Part shown: positions 11,201 to 24,500 of the stretch, piece by piece
Position numbering within the stretch: position 1 is the first letter of the stretch
Layout: every line of letters begins with the position of its first letter
Source of the DNA: Sphaeroforma arctica JP610
Taxonomy: Eukaryota > Opisthokonta > Ichthyosporea > Ichthyophonida
Reading direction: 5' to 3'
DNA length: 37,139 nt
Assembly: GCF_001186125.1 (NCBI RefSeq)
Contig: NW_014040450.1
Span: 86,419-123,557 of the forward strand
Made by a program: the position numbers and the translations under genes
Notes under the pieces: generated by a model
Told to the model about the DNA's origin: nothing
The model's input: the letters and a program-made list of their open reading frames with translations, nothing else
Databases searched by the model: none

Positions 11201-14200
11201 ATCACGCTATAGCCTATATGTTGATGTATGGGATCCTAACGAATCACGCTATAGCCTATATGTTGATGCGTGGGATCCTATACGGACAACCACATATCCA
11301 TCCCGTTTGCTGTGGTTCTGTTCGTGTACATCACGCTATAGCCTATATGTTGATGTATGGGATCCTATACAGACAACCACATATGCATCCTGTTTGCTGT
11401 GGTTCTGTTCGTGTACGTCGTGAAATAGACGCGTTAGTGCTCTCAGACAGTGATCAATTGCACTAGAAGCTTAGCGTCTCGTCGTTCCCAAAGTTCCGTT
11501 TATCTCCCTCAAAACGTCAGTCTTTGATTGTCAAACAATCGTAAGCATCTGGCCACACACCATTACCACTCACTCTCTCACTCACTCTCTACGCCGTCAG
11601 TTGACACTCACTGTCCCATTGCATGTATCACACAACACTCTCTCCTCTCACTCTCTCACTCACTCTCTCTCACTCATCACTCTCAGTCTCTACGCCATCA
11701 GTTGACACGCACTGTCCCATTGCATGTACCGCCTCACAGGGCTTTGAATCAATTGCCGAAGACTCGGATCCAGACGAAAGTATGGGCGGCGATGAAGTCA
11801 GTGAGAAGATCAAGGTACTGTGTGTTAGGTTATTCATAGTAGGCTTATCAGCACACATAGCCATAGAAGTGTGTGCGATTGATAGACAGTACTATCAGTG
11901 CTCGATAGCAGTGGTAGTAGTAGTGTGTTGGATGCGTTAACTGTATCTGGTAGTGTGTTCGTTGTATAAAGCATGTGCATTGCCAATGAACCATGTAATC
12001 TATGAATGAGTGGTGTGTTCTATGAGCACGTGGTACGTTGCGTGTACAATCCATAGTATTAATAATCTATGAACTAGTTATAATATCAGAGCAATTCATA
12101 GTATTAGTATTCTATGAATTAATTATAATATCAGAGCAATTCATAGTATTAGTATTCTATGGACTAATTATAATATCAGAGCAATACATAGTATTATCAC
12201 TTATAGTGTCGGTGTGCTCTGTACATAATAGGAGGCACGCCAAACGGCCGCGAGAGAGAGAGCGCTCATCAACAGAGTCAACAAACGCAATGACAAGGGC
12301 GAGGTAGGTACCTGGCATCTAAGTATCCGTTAAAATCCTCAATTTCTACTGGAATGCATCTAAGTATCCGTTTAAAGTTCTCAATTTTTATTGGAAATGC
12401 ATCTAAGTATCCGTTAAAGTCCTCAATTTCTACTGGAAAGCATCTAAGTATCCGTTTAAAGTCCTCAATTTCTATTGGAATGCATTCTAAGTATCCGTTT
12501 AAAGTCCTCAATTTCTATTGGAATGCATCTAAATATCTGTTAAATTTCTCAATTTCATTGGAATGCATCTAAAAATCCGTTTAAGTCCTCACTTTCTACT
12601 GGAAAGCATCTAAGTATCCGTTTAAAGTCCTCAATTTCTATTGGAATGCATCTAAGTATCCGTTTAAAGTCCTCAATTTATATTGGAATACATCTAAGTA
12701 TCCGTTAAAGTCCTCAATTTATATTGGAATGCATCTAAATATCCGTTTAAGTCCTCACTTTCTATTGGAATGCATCTAAGTATCCGTTAAAGTTCTCAAT
12801 TTCTATTAGAATGCATCTAAGTATCCGTTAAATTTCTCAATTTCTATTTGAATGCATCTAAGTATCCGTTCAATTTCAGTGCGCAATTTCTATTAGGAGA
12901 CAGGTGTATTCCTAATATGTCTGTGTTTGAAATATACTTGGTCACGTGCGAGATATACATTCTCTGGTGGGTGGGGCTTGTGTTCTTGAGTTTGTACCAT
13001 CCCCGGTTGCTAGAGCAGGTTGTGTGCAGATATGAGCATGTGTCCAAAGTCCAATGCCGACGTTTATCAAATACATGCTTGTAACTGTATCCGTACACAT
13101 ATATAATCCCAGCACACTTTAACCAATACGCACCTTACAACCGTATCCGTACACATATATAATCCTAGCATACCTCAACGAACACGCACCTTACAACCGT
13201 ATACGTACACATATATAATCCTAGCACACCTCAACCAACACGCACAGACCGCGCTACACTCGGCCGTCATCAGTGGAGACAGGGCCAAGGTGGTGCAGCA
13301 GTTGGGTTGGGGAGCGAAGGTTGTGACGTACGACTTCATGGGCTGGACTCCCATTCACGAGGCAGCGAACCACGGCCATGTGGAGATACTGAGCTTGTTG
13401 CTGGAGACGCCTGGGTATGTGCATGATGCTTAGCCGTCTACAGGAGAGTGCAGGTAGTGTGTTTGAGCTTGTTGCTGGAGACGCCTGGGTATGTGCATGA
13501 TGCTGAGACGTCTACAGGAGAGTGTAGGTAGTGTGTTTGTGCATGATGCTTAGACGTCTACAGGAGATTGTAGGTAGTGCCGTTGTGCATGATGCTTAGA
13601 CGTCTACAGGAGAGTGTAGGGGGTGTCTTTTGCACTCGGTTTGTGGGTCCCGGCAGACGGTACCGGTCTGTGTGTATTTGTGTATATGTGTGTAGCGTAG
13701 GTTATGGGGGGGGAATTCTGTGCATAGATGTGTGTGGGCAGATGGAGAGAGTGTCAACCACCACAACCACCACACTCAACCGTGTACAGTATCTATTTGA
13801 TACCCGCACTCTACTACCACTCCAAACTCCATAATACGATTCTAACGACTGACACAAACTTTCACCCATACGACACAATCCCACGCACATGTGACTCAAA
13901 CTTACACTCGTATGACACAATCCTACACGTGTCTGATATATCAACCACTCACTTAAACTCGGTTCCTACCCCCTTAAACCCTACAACCTACAACCTACAA
14001 CCAGCTGTACGTTGGCCGCAGTCAACGCTCCAAACAACGAGGGCGTGACGCCGTTGCACGACGCTGCCATGAACGGGGTACTGATCTCTGTGCCTACGTG
14101 TGTTGATTGTTGTGTGTGTGTCCATTTGTCTCTGTGTCTACGTATGTTAATTGTTGTCTGTGTCTTCTTTGTGCATGTGTGCTCATTTGTCTATGTGTCT

Positions 14201-14959
14201 GTGTGCTGGTTGTTGTCTGTGTCTTCTCTGAGCATGTGTGTTCATTTATCTCGTGTCTGTGTCTGTAGTGTTGTGTGTTGATTTTTATCTTTATCTCTTC
14301 TGTGCATATGTGTTCATTTATCTCTGTGTCTGTGTGTGTTGTGAGTTGATTTTTATCTTTGTCTTCTTTGTGCATGTGTGTTCATCTGTCTCTGTGTCTG
14401 TGTATGTTGGTTGTTGTCTGTGTCTTCTCTGTGCATGTGTGTTCATTTATCTCGTGTCTGTGTGTGTTGTGTTGTGTGTTGATTTTTATCTTTATCTCTT
14501 CTGTGCATGTGTTCATTTATCTCTGTGTCTGTGTGTGTTGATTGTTGTGTTGATTTTTATATTTGTCTTCTTTGTGCATGTGTGTTCATCTGTGTCTGTG
14601 TCTGTGTCTTCTCTGTGCGTGTGTGCCCATTGGTCTCTGCGCCTATGTGTGTTGATTGTTTTCTCTGTCTGTTTTTGTTCATTGGTCTGTCTGTCTATGT
14701 GTGATACAAATCATTTGACATTCGTGAGAAGACCCTCTAAACGCTGTGTGACTGTGATAGGGGACCATGCATGTTGCGACAAACTCGGCAAAGCCTTTGA
14801 GACGACTTTTCACTTTTCTTTCCAATCGACGGTGTATTTGCCTGTGCATATCCTGTGGTACATGCATGGGCTCAGAAAGCGTTGTATGATATGCAAGCAC
14901 ATCACGATGACCATAAGATACATTGAGTCATCTGATGCTATCTATATATATATATATAA

Positions 14960-15034
<75 letters not shown>

Positions 15035-15053
15035 GTGTAAGTATATATGTATG

Positions 15054-15086
<33 letters not shown>

Positions 15087-18000
15087 ATGTATGTATGTAT
15101 GTATGTATAAAGTATGTATGTATGTATGTATAAAGTATGTATGTATGTATGTACACGAAATGTACAGAGTATGTATGTATGTATGTACACGTAATGTACC
15201 GACCATTCCCATACAGAATACGGTGATGAGGCACCCCTATTATGCACAGGCAACTACCACACGTTTGGCCGCACAGTTGCACTTTTATATGAACTGAGTG
15301 TATATCAAGTAGTATTCAATATATAAATTTTCAAGTAGTATTCAATATATAAGTTATCAAGTAGTACTCGATATATATAACCGTAGCCTACCATGTACAA
15401 TCCATCAAGTGTATTGAACCCTGGTTGTTAGTCGTGGTTGCATGCTTTTTCGTACCTACATGCTTTTGTGTGTGAGAGGCATTTGCACAGAATCCCCGTT
15501 CCTGCTTGGCAGAGCGCTGCTGATGCACTTTTTACATCTTACCCGCCCACATTATCTACCACCTATATCCCAGTATATATGATATCTCCACCCCCAGTAG
15601 ACATTACACTAACACAGATCTATATTATCTACCACCCATATCCCAGTATATATGGTATCTCCACCCCCAGTAGACATTACACTGACACAGATCTATATTA
15701 TCTACCTCCTATATCCCAGTATATATGATATCTTCACCCCCAGTAGACATTACATCGACACAGATCTATATTATCTACCACCTATATCCCAGTATATATG
15801 ATATCTCCACCCCCAGTAGACATGACACTGACACAGATCTATATTATCTACCACCTATATCCCAGTATATATGATATCTCCACCCCCAGTAGACATGACA
15901 CTGACACAGATCTAAATTATCTACCACCTATATCCCAGTATATATCATATCTCCACCCCCAATAGACATTACACTAACACAGCTCGAGGAGGATTATCTA
16001 TCATCTGTAGTATCTGCCACACCCATTGATTCATGAAACGTTTTGTCTGCAAACGCACCAGTACGACGAATGCGTTCGGCTATTGCTGGATGCCGGTGCA
16101 ACCAGAAGTCTAGAACACTTGGACCGGAAGAAGCAGCGACCACTGGTAAACGTGTACGACTTTTGTTGAACCGCAGCTTGATAGCTTATTCGGTTGAATA
16201 TGTGATGAGCGTGTACGGCTTTTGTTGAACCGCAGCTTGATAGCTTATTCGGTTGAATAGGTGATGAGCGTGTACGGCTTTTGTTGAACCGTAGCTTGAT
16301 AGCTTATTCGATTGAATAGGTGATGAGCGTGTACGGCTTTTGTTGAACCGCAGCTTGATAGCTTATTCGGTTGAATAGGTGATGAGCGTGTACGGCTTTT
16401 GTTGAACCGCAGCTTGATCGCTTATTCGGTTGAATAGGGGATGAGCGTGAGCCTACCCGTGTTTCCGGCTATAACATGTTTTTTCGTGGTGTGCAAATGC
16501 AGATAAAGCTAGGACACAAGACTCATGTGGGAACGTATGCATGCATCTGAACGTCTACCGTCGCGCTTGTGCCTTATCTGTTCATCTACCTACCCTGGGT
16601 TTTATAAAACCCAAAAACCCTAAACCTTAGCAACCTATCCGCCTGCTTACCTGCATACCCTATATCGTGCCTGCATCTTTCGATTGCTGATTCCAGTTGC
16701 CGCCACTATCCTCCCACACCTGCACATACTGGAGATGATCCCATACATCTGATACGTCTCATGCTACACACCAACTAGTGCACATACTGAAGATGATCCG
16801 ACACATCTGATACGTCTCATGCTACACACCATCCCTTACACTGCCCAGGATGTGGCCATTGACGGGTGCAAACAAGTGCTTGAAGAAGCCATGACAGCCG
16901 AAGGCTTGCGCCTGGATACAATCGAGGTCATTAGGCCCGAATCACCCGAGAAAATGGTGCAGGACATCCCGTTGCCCATGGAAACCGCACAAGCCCTCCG
17001 AGCCCCGAAACGGGGCACGGCACACTTCCTGGATATGAAGGAACGGATTGAAGAACAATACACAAAGTATGTGTGGGATGTGTGGGGGAGTACCTTGATT
17101 ATTATTTGCTGCTGTGGAGATTTTGTTGTGTTGTGTGTAGCATTTCCTGGACGGGAACGAACGAACGAATTGAGGATTAGTACACAGCGTATGTGTGGCT
17201 GTGTGTGTGATCAAAGCATACGCGTGGCTGTGTGCGGGATCAAAGCATGCGCGTGGCTGTGTGTGGGATCAAAGCATGCGCGTGGCTTTGTGTGGGATCA
17301 AAGCATGCGCGTGGCTGTGGTGTCACTTACATTCTGCATAGCAGTTGATGACATGTGAGATGTGTCTGTAGGGGCATGTGTTGGTCAGCTGAGTCGGTGT
17401 GTGCCTGAGTAGGTGCCTGGCTGCCCTCTGTGGGGTGTGTTCGAATGGGTGTGCACTACAGTGTATGTGCGGCCGTAATCACGAACCTCCCCACTGTAGT
17501 ACGTAGACTGTGTAGACTGTGTACATGCGAGACGTTGTGTGTGTGCCTGTTAGACGTTATGTAGACAGGTCTATTTCAAGTTCATATGTCAGAGCTCATA
17601 TCCATACTACGCATCTGTGGGTTAAAACCTCGCCATATGAATACGATTAGGGCTGTTCGTTCTTACTGAGTGCTACTACATGGGAGTTCTGGCCGGAATA
17701 CCACCACTCAAATGTCCTGTTTGACTAAGCTGTTACATGCACGTATGACACATCACTTGAATATATCTTCACACTCTCGCTGCCCGTCACTGTCCTTTTT
17801 CCACCAATGCACTCACCGGGCGCGGGTAGAGGTTACAGAGAGCTGGTGGTGTGGAGTTTTAGTATGTGCTGTTGTTTTGAGTGTATTGGTATGACACTCG
17901 AATGCTTTCTTCACAGCGTACATTGAGGTATATATGAATACACATAGTAATATATATATATATATATATATATACGTAGAGAGATATCTATATATCGGAT

Positions 18001-18268
18001 ACACACACATACATATATGTACATGAACACACGTAGATAGCTTCATACGTTTTTGTACTTATAAATGCCACCGTCCTCTCTGGACCAACGTAATTAACAG
18101 ACGAGCTCAGATGAAGAGCGCTGATGGTGTGGACGTGACCAGTGAATCAGAAGAGGAAGGTCTCACAGATGAACTGGACGACGAAAGGAATGCCGACCTC
18201 ACAGACAGCAGTGACAGTGACAGGTGTGTTATATAAACAGTGACAATATATATATGTATATATGTATA

Positions 18269-18301
<33 letters not shown>

Positions 18302-18412
18302 ATATTTATATTTATATATATATATATATATTATATATATATATTATTATATATATATATATATATATACCTGAAGTTGTATTTGTGTGTGTGTCTCTTT
18401 GTTTGTATATAC

Positions 18413-18469
<57 letters not shown>

Positions 18470-21127
18470 CAAATTTCTTTGCACTGGAGTATAGTGACCG
18501 AAATGCTCATATACATTCCTCCCAACCAAAATCCACCGCTGCATATTACACCTCTTGTCCGTCTATCCTTACGCTCTATTACCAATCTGACACAGATTCG
18601 CAGTGACAAACGATCTCTCGGATGAAGCACTGAGTGACGCCGACCCAATGGCTGGCGCAGCCCATGCCCTGACCACTCGCAGCCCCAATGTGCAACTGCA
18701 CGCCCCCAGAATGGATGGATTTGACTCATTCTCTGACGACGATGATGTGTTGATGGGTGTCAGTAGGTCTGAGGTAGGGTTTGGGAATGCTATGCTATGC
18801 TAATGCTAATGCTATGTTCAGGTCAGGTGTAGGGTGTACGTTGAGTTGAGTTAACAGCTTCTTCTGTTGGTGTTATTACTATGACACTGCATTTCTCTGT
18901 GCAGTATGGGTCTTTTTTAAACGCCAAGGTCGGCTGCTGAACGACATCCTTGTTGCGCTGTGCTTGTAGCCCTCGGTCTACCTGTTGTAAACCTTTATAT
19001 TTTTCATGCTCACTATCTTCACACACAGGCCACGGGAGGGCAACCTGAGGTGTGTAGCATTGCACTGATATTGTTCATCTTTCAGGCTCTGAAACAAAGA
19101 TAAGACATCTTCAGCTACAATATGTGTTCATTCGGTCTCGTGACCTGATATTGAGCTATCACCCCTTCCCAATTATTCAGTAAAACCGCTTCAGTATAAT
19201 CTTATCCCGTCTTTCCACTCCAGTATAAGCTTATCCCGTCTTACCACTCCAGTATAATCTTATCCTGTCTTCCCACTCCAGTATAAGCTTATCTCGTCTT
19301 ACCACTCCAGTATAATCTTATCCTGTCTTACCACTCCAGTACAAGCTTATCTCGTCTTGCCACTCCAGTATAAGCTTATCTCGTCTTACCACTCCAGTAT
19401 AATCTTATCCTGTCTTACCACTCCAGTATAATCGTATCCCGTCTTACCACTCCAGAATGATCTTATCCACCACTCCAGTATAAGCTTATTCCCGGCGAAT
19501 TGTCACTCCCCCATCTCATCAGCAGCACATCAACCCTCTGCGAGTGCACGTGGATGGCGCAGACTCAGACGCAGGCGCAAACAGTGTACACTCGGGCACG
19601 CACACGCACACTCGGCACTCCGGATCACTTCCACACCGTGAGGACGCAGACACGCACACAGGAGCCCTACACAGAGACAGTGGGGATAGCTCAGAAGGGG
19701 CTGTGTGTGTAGTCAATCGACAACACATCAACCGCAACCACGGCGTGACTGGGTCTAGAAGCAAACACCGGGCAAAGACGGTGGCAAGCCGGAATTACAA
19801 CTACAACTACAACATCTCACTCAACAGCGAGAAGACGACCGACAGACCATACGATGCACACGACGCGTACGACACCCGCGGGCGTAACCACTCAACTGCC
19901 GAAGGGCAACACCAGGCGTCTATGAGACAGACAGCCGGGTCACGACTGAACGCGCACCACCAACTGCTGGGGGACTATTCGTCTAGTGGGAGTGATGGCG
20001 GTAGTGGACAATTAAGCAGGAGTGGGCCTGATCAGCATAGTGCGCGGGGGACGACGAGTGGGGGTGGGAGGAGGAGTCGCGGCCGGGCAGAGGGCCGGAG
20101 CGGTTCTGGTGAGCCTAGCCATCCGCAGCAAACACGCACACACACACACACACATGCACACGCAAACGCACACGTAGAAAGAGAGAAAGAGAGTGGAAAA
20201 CAAAGGCATGGGCACGCCCACGCCCACGCTCACATACTAAGAAGGAAGAAGAGGAGACAGCAACCACATTCTCTGCCAGATAGGCTGTCAGGTGTGAGTT
20301 ACACAGGACCCCGAAGTAATGACACGGGTCAGATCCATAGCACACACAACCGCAGGCGGCAGAAAACATCTGAGAGTCACAGGAGACGAGGCATGCATGA
20401 GACATATCATCATGGCAATGGAGAGCATTCCCGGGATAAGGGTGAGGTTAGTGGGGTTGGTACAGGGCGAGTGTCGGATGATAGTGACTGTGGGGATGCG
20501 CGTGGTCGTAGTCATTGGTACAGTGATGATAGTATCGGCGGTGGGATCAGTAGTGATGAGAATCACGCGCTCCGGTCGTCAGCCGGGGTGAACAGCATGG
20601 GCAGAGGTAGTATTAACAGTAACACGTATGGAGACAGTATTAGTAATAATGAGCCAAACAGCGGCAACGATAAACACAACCGACATAGCAGCAGGCACGG
20701 CATAGGGAGTGGTCGTGAGTCGGGCACTTACCGGTCGAGAGTGGTGGTCATCTCATCGGACACAGACAACAGTGCGGCAGAGTCCGCCTTAGACACAGGG
20801 ATACCCTTCCACAGGGGAACACACGACGGTGCTCACACACGCACACACGCCAGCGGTACCATACACACCTTACCTACACATACACACACACACACACGTG
20901 CGCGCGCACATTCACAACGCAGAGAGGTGGACAGTGGGGTCATGGAGGATTACTTCCCAACCATCGGCAGTGGCACAGTATCAGCAGGTGTGTGAGATGT
21001 GCTAGCAGTGTGTGGTAGTTGTATCCACGTCCATGTGCTTTATGTTTCTAAGTGCGTGTGTCCGAGAGAGGGTGAGTAATNNNNNNNNNNNNNNNNNNNN
21101 GTGTGTGCGTGTGTGTGTGTGTGTATA

Positions 21128-21158
<31 letters not shown>

Positions 21159-21468
21159 TATAAATGTAAATATATACATATATATAAATGTAAATATAAA
21201 CATATATATATATATATATAGGTATGTGTGTGTGTGTTTGTGTGTGTGTGTATATACATGTAGATTTATGTACAATTATATATACATATATATGTGTGTG
21301 TCTGGGTCTGGGTCTGGGTCTGGGTCTGTCTGTCTGTCTATGTCTGTCTGTGTCTGTCTGTGCGTATGTATGTATATATGTGTGTATAGCGGCATGTATA
21401 CATTTGTACTTGCCAATATGATTTTCTTTGTCCCTTAACAACACCTTGGCTCCTCATTTGCATTCCCT

Positions 21469-21531
<63 letters not shown>

Positions 21532-24500
21532 AACGGATTGAAAATATCATACTAAACTGAATGGTATACGTTTTCAACGTATCTCAGTAGCGAAACAACA
21601 GACGTCTCTGGCCGTAAACAATAGGGACAACGGGACACCGGGTGTACCGCCGGAAATGCCCAAATTCGAGTTTGGGTTAACATTCAAGGACAGGCCTCAT
21701 TTGGCCCTGCGAGTACGGATCACTGAACAGCACACCGATAGCACTGTCCCTAATACCACGTGAGTGCTTTTGGGTGCGGGTGTGTGCTGCTGTGGTGGTG
21801 GGATGCGCTTGGTGTGTGGCTGTGTCTGAGAGTATTTGCGGTATACATGTCTGGATCTTCGGATATTCTCTGCACGTCCTCAAATGCATTCATTCCCACA
21901 AGACAAAACATGAAAGTACGTATATGGGCAGCAGTTACATGTAGATATGACATGTATGTATATCTGTGGTAGTTACATATAGAAATAACATGTAAATATA
22001 TACCTCGTAGTTACATCTAGACAACAATTAGTTATAAGTATATATGCCTCATTGGCTGTGCCCATATGTACGGCATCAGTACAGGGATCAGTTCGAGCTT
22101 GGCTTGTGAGTCCGCCAATCTGTGACCAACAGATGTGCATATCTTCGTATGTTATCTAACAATAACTGATGTGAGCGGTGCGTATCTTATTAAGTTACAC
22201 ACCACAATCTAAACCTGGGTTTTTTTTCTCTGGTTTTTTTTCTGGTGCCATGTCTCCCGCGCGCTGCCCCAGCCCCAACCCGTCTGTGCTGCTGTGTGGC
22301 CCTTCCCAGTCCATCGATACCCTACGCTCAATGGTTCGTCTGCATCTACATGCGCAAGAGGGCGTGCAACCTCGCATAGTGGGCTTCAGACATGTATCGG
22401 GAGAGCTGATTGTCAAGGACACCACTCTACGCAATATCGAGGTGCAGGTCTTGAAAGGTGTGTCACGTAGGCTGGGTATGCCAGGCACCCCTCGTGTGGC
22501 GGTGCTACTTGGAGTGTGTATAGGTTGTACAGGATACTATAGTGGATTCACAGGGCGTTGTACATGTGAGTGACATGGGTGTGTATGTGTGTTATGTATG
22601 CGTATGTGTGTTATAAGTGAGTGACATGCTTGCGTACGTGTGTTATATGTGGTTGATATGTATGAATATGTGTGTTATGTACGGTCTCATTGGATGGTAT
22701 GTGAATATTTTTTCAGTGGTGCTTTAAATTCGAGGTGATTCTATGTGACATTCATAGTGTGTCGTATGACGGGAATTCTTCACGGGCGATGCTTCAGATT
22801 GAATTCTTTCATTCGTGCTATCCAATCCTCTACACCGAGAAGTGACTGACTCTCGCAGTACTGTGTTTGTCTACGCGAGGCGTGTGCATGAGGATAGGCA
22901 ATACACACGTGTGAGTTTTGCACACATGTATAGTAGATCTTCACAGGTATGAAGAAACCTTTCAGATTCACAGCACTGCCTATCTAGAGATACCCACGGC
23001 GGTGCGCAAATGTGTTCGCACCAGCGCAGGGACGTACAACACATACGTGGGCATATATATTTATATATATATATAACTGTATAAGTATATGTATATATAT
23101 ATATGTGTGTGTGTGTATGTGTATGTATATATATATATATGTATATATATACTCACGCACACACACACACCTCTGTGTACGTTTTTGCCAAGACGGTTTC
23201 TTTCTCTTTACCAACCCACTCTGCACTTTTACCACTCGGTAGGCGAGCACAACACCAGCCTGCAGGTGATCTGCGACAGCTGGGAGTGCGAGAGTCCTTT
23301 GGAACAGTACAACCGCATCACACGCACGTGCGCACTACAACCGCTGGCAGCTGTGTGCAAAGGCCTCCAAACACACTACAACACAGAGGATGCAGATACC
23401 ACGTTCCTCAGCCAGCACCCAGGTGTGTGGGGAGGCTAGCCTGGGATGTGAATGTGACACTTTTTTTGTGGACAGTTTGTGTTTGAGATGCAGTGTTTGG
23501 TTCTAGGCTAGTCTGACGTGCTGTGTGTTTAGGACACTTTGTTTAAGGGTTTAGGTTTCAGGACACTTTGTTTAAGGTACAGACGGTAGTTAGTTGTGGG
23601 ATGTCCTAAATGATAGTCACACCATTGCATGCATGTGGGCCAGATGCGTGTGTGTGTTGTAGTTGTACGGGGGGCTTGTCAATACGATTCCTTGTCACAC
23701 AGAGCCCGCCAGTGGGCTGCCTTGTTGGTAATATTGCGTGTACATACGAGGGTGTTGCATTCCATAGTCTATCTGTATATCTCTGGTAGCTATGACGAGC
23801 TAAGTAAGGTGCGTCACCCTTTAACGAGGGCTGTGTGTGATAGTCCCAATGGTGTTTGCTGGTGAAAGCATTGTTCTTTGCCCTGGGTCTATGGATGTAC
23901 ATTCCTACTTGCACTGTTTCGTTCAGCGTCGATTTTAGTAAAGAAAGTCTACCGTTGTCTCATGTACTTGATTTTGTTTTTGTTTTTTGTATGTATATTG
24001 TATACTCGCTATCCACGCCATGTTTTGTCCAGTGCCCGTTGCCGTTGATCTGATTATACCGACACATACCTATGTTCTCATAAACTAGGCTCGGTATATG
24101 CTGCAACGTACACATATACACACATACATTCTGCTCATATCTCGATACTACATTCTCCTATACGCTCATGCATCAGCGGATAGCCCACCCGCACACACCA
24201 CACTGGCCATCGCCCATACGCCGCTTTGTCATCAATTGGTGGCGGTGGAGCACTCACAGACATATGAACGGTATCTCCACGCGCCTGTGCACAATGCCAT
24301 GCAGCTGGTATGTAGTCTGGGTGGTTCGCCGTCGTTTGAGGGATTGTTTGCACGGGTTGTGCTTGTGTTGCTGTTGTTGTATAGTGTGTTGTGGCACTCG
24401 TCTGGAAATGGCCGCACAGTGTGTTGGGCTTTGGTATAGTGGTGTGCATGTACTGTCACGTATATACTGACTGGACGTATTCGTTGCTTGATATTACCAT

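Noticed and set aside
11016-11466. Long overlapping ORFs with 14-residue repeats
   Set aside because: They come from the 42-bp tandem array in intron 11; only the first 42 nt are exon 11, and exons 11 and 12 join in phase without them.
14238-15110. 290-codon plus-strand ORF, Cys/Val/Tyr-rich
   Set aside because: It runs through GT- and TA-type microsatellites of intron 15; no conserved domain, and ankyrin exons 15 and 16 join directly.
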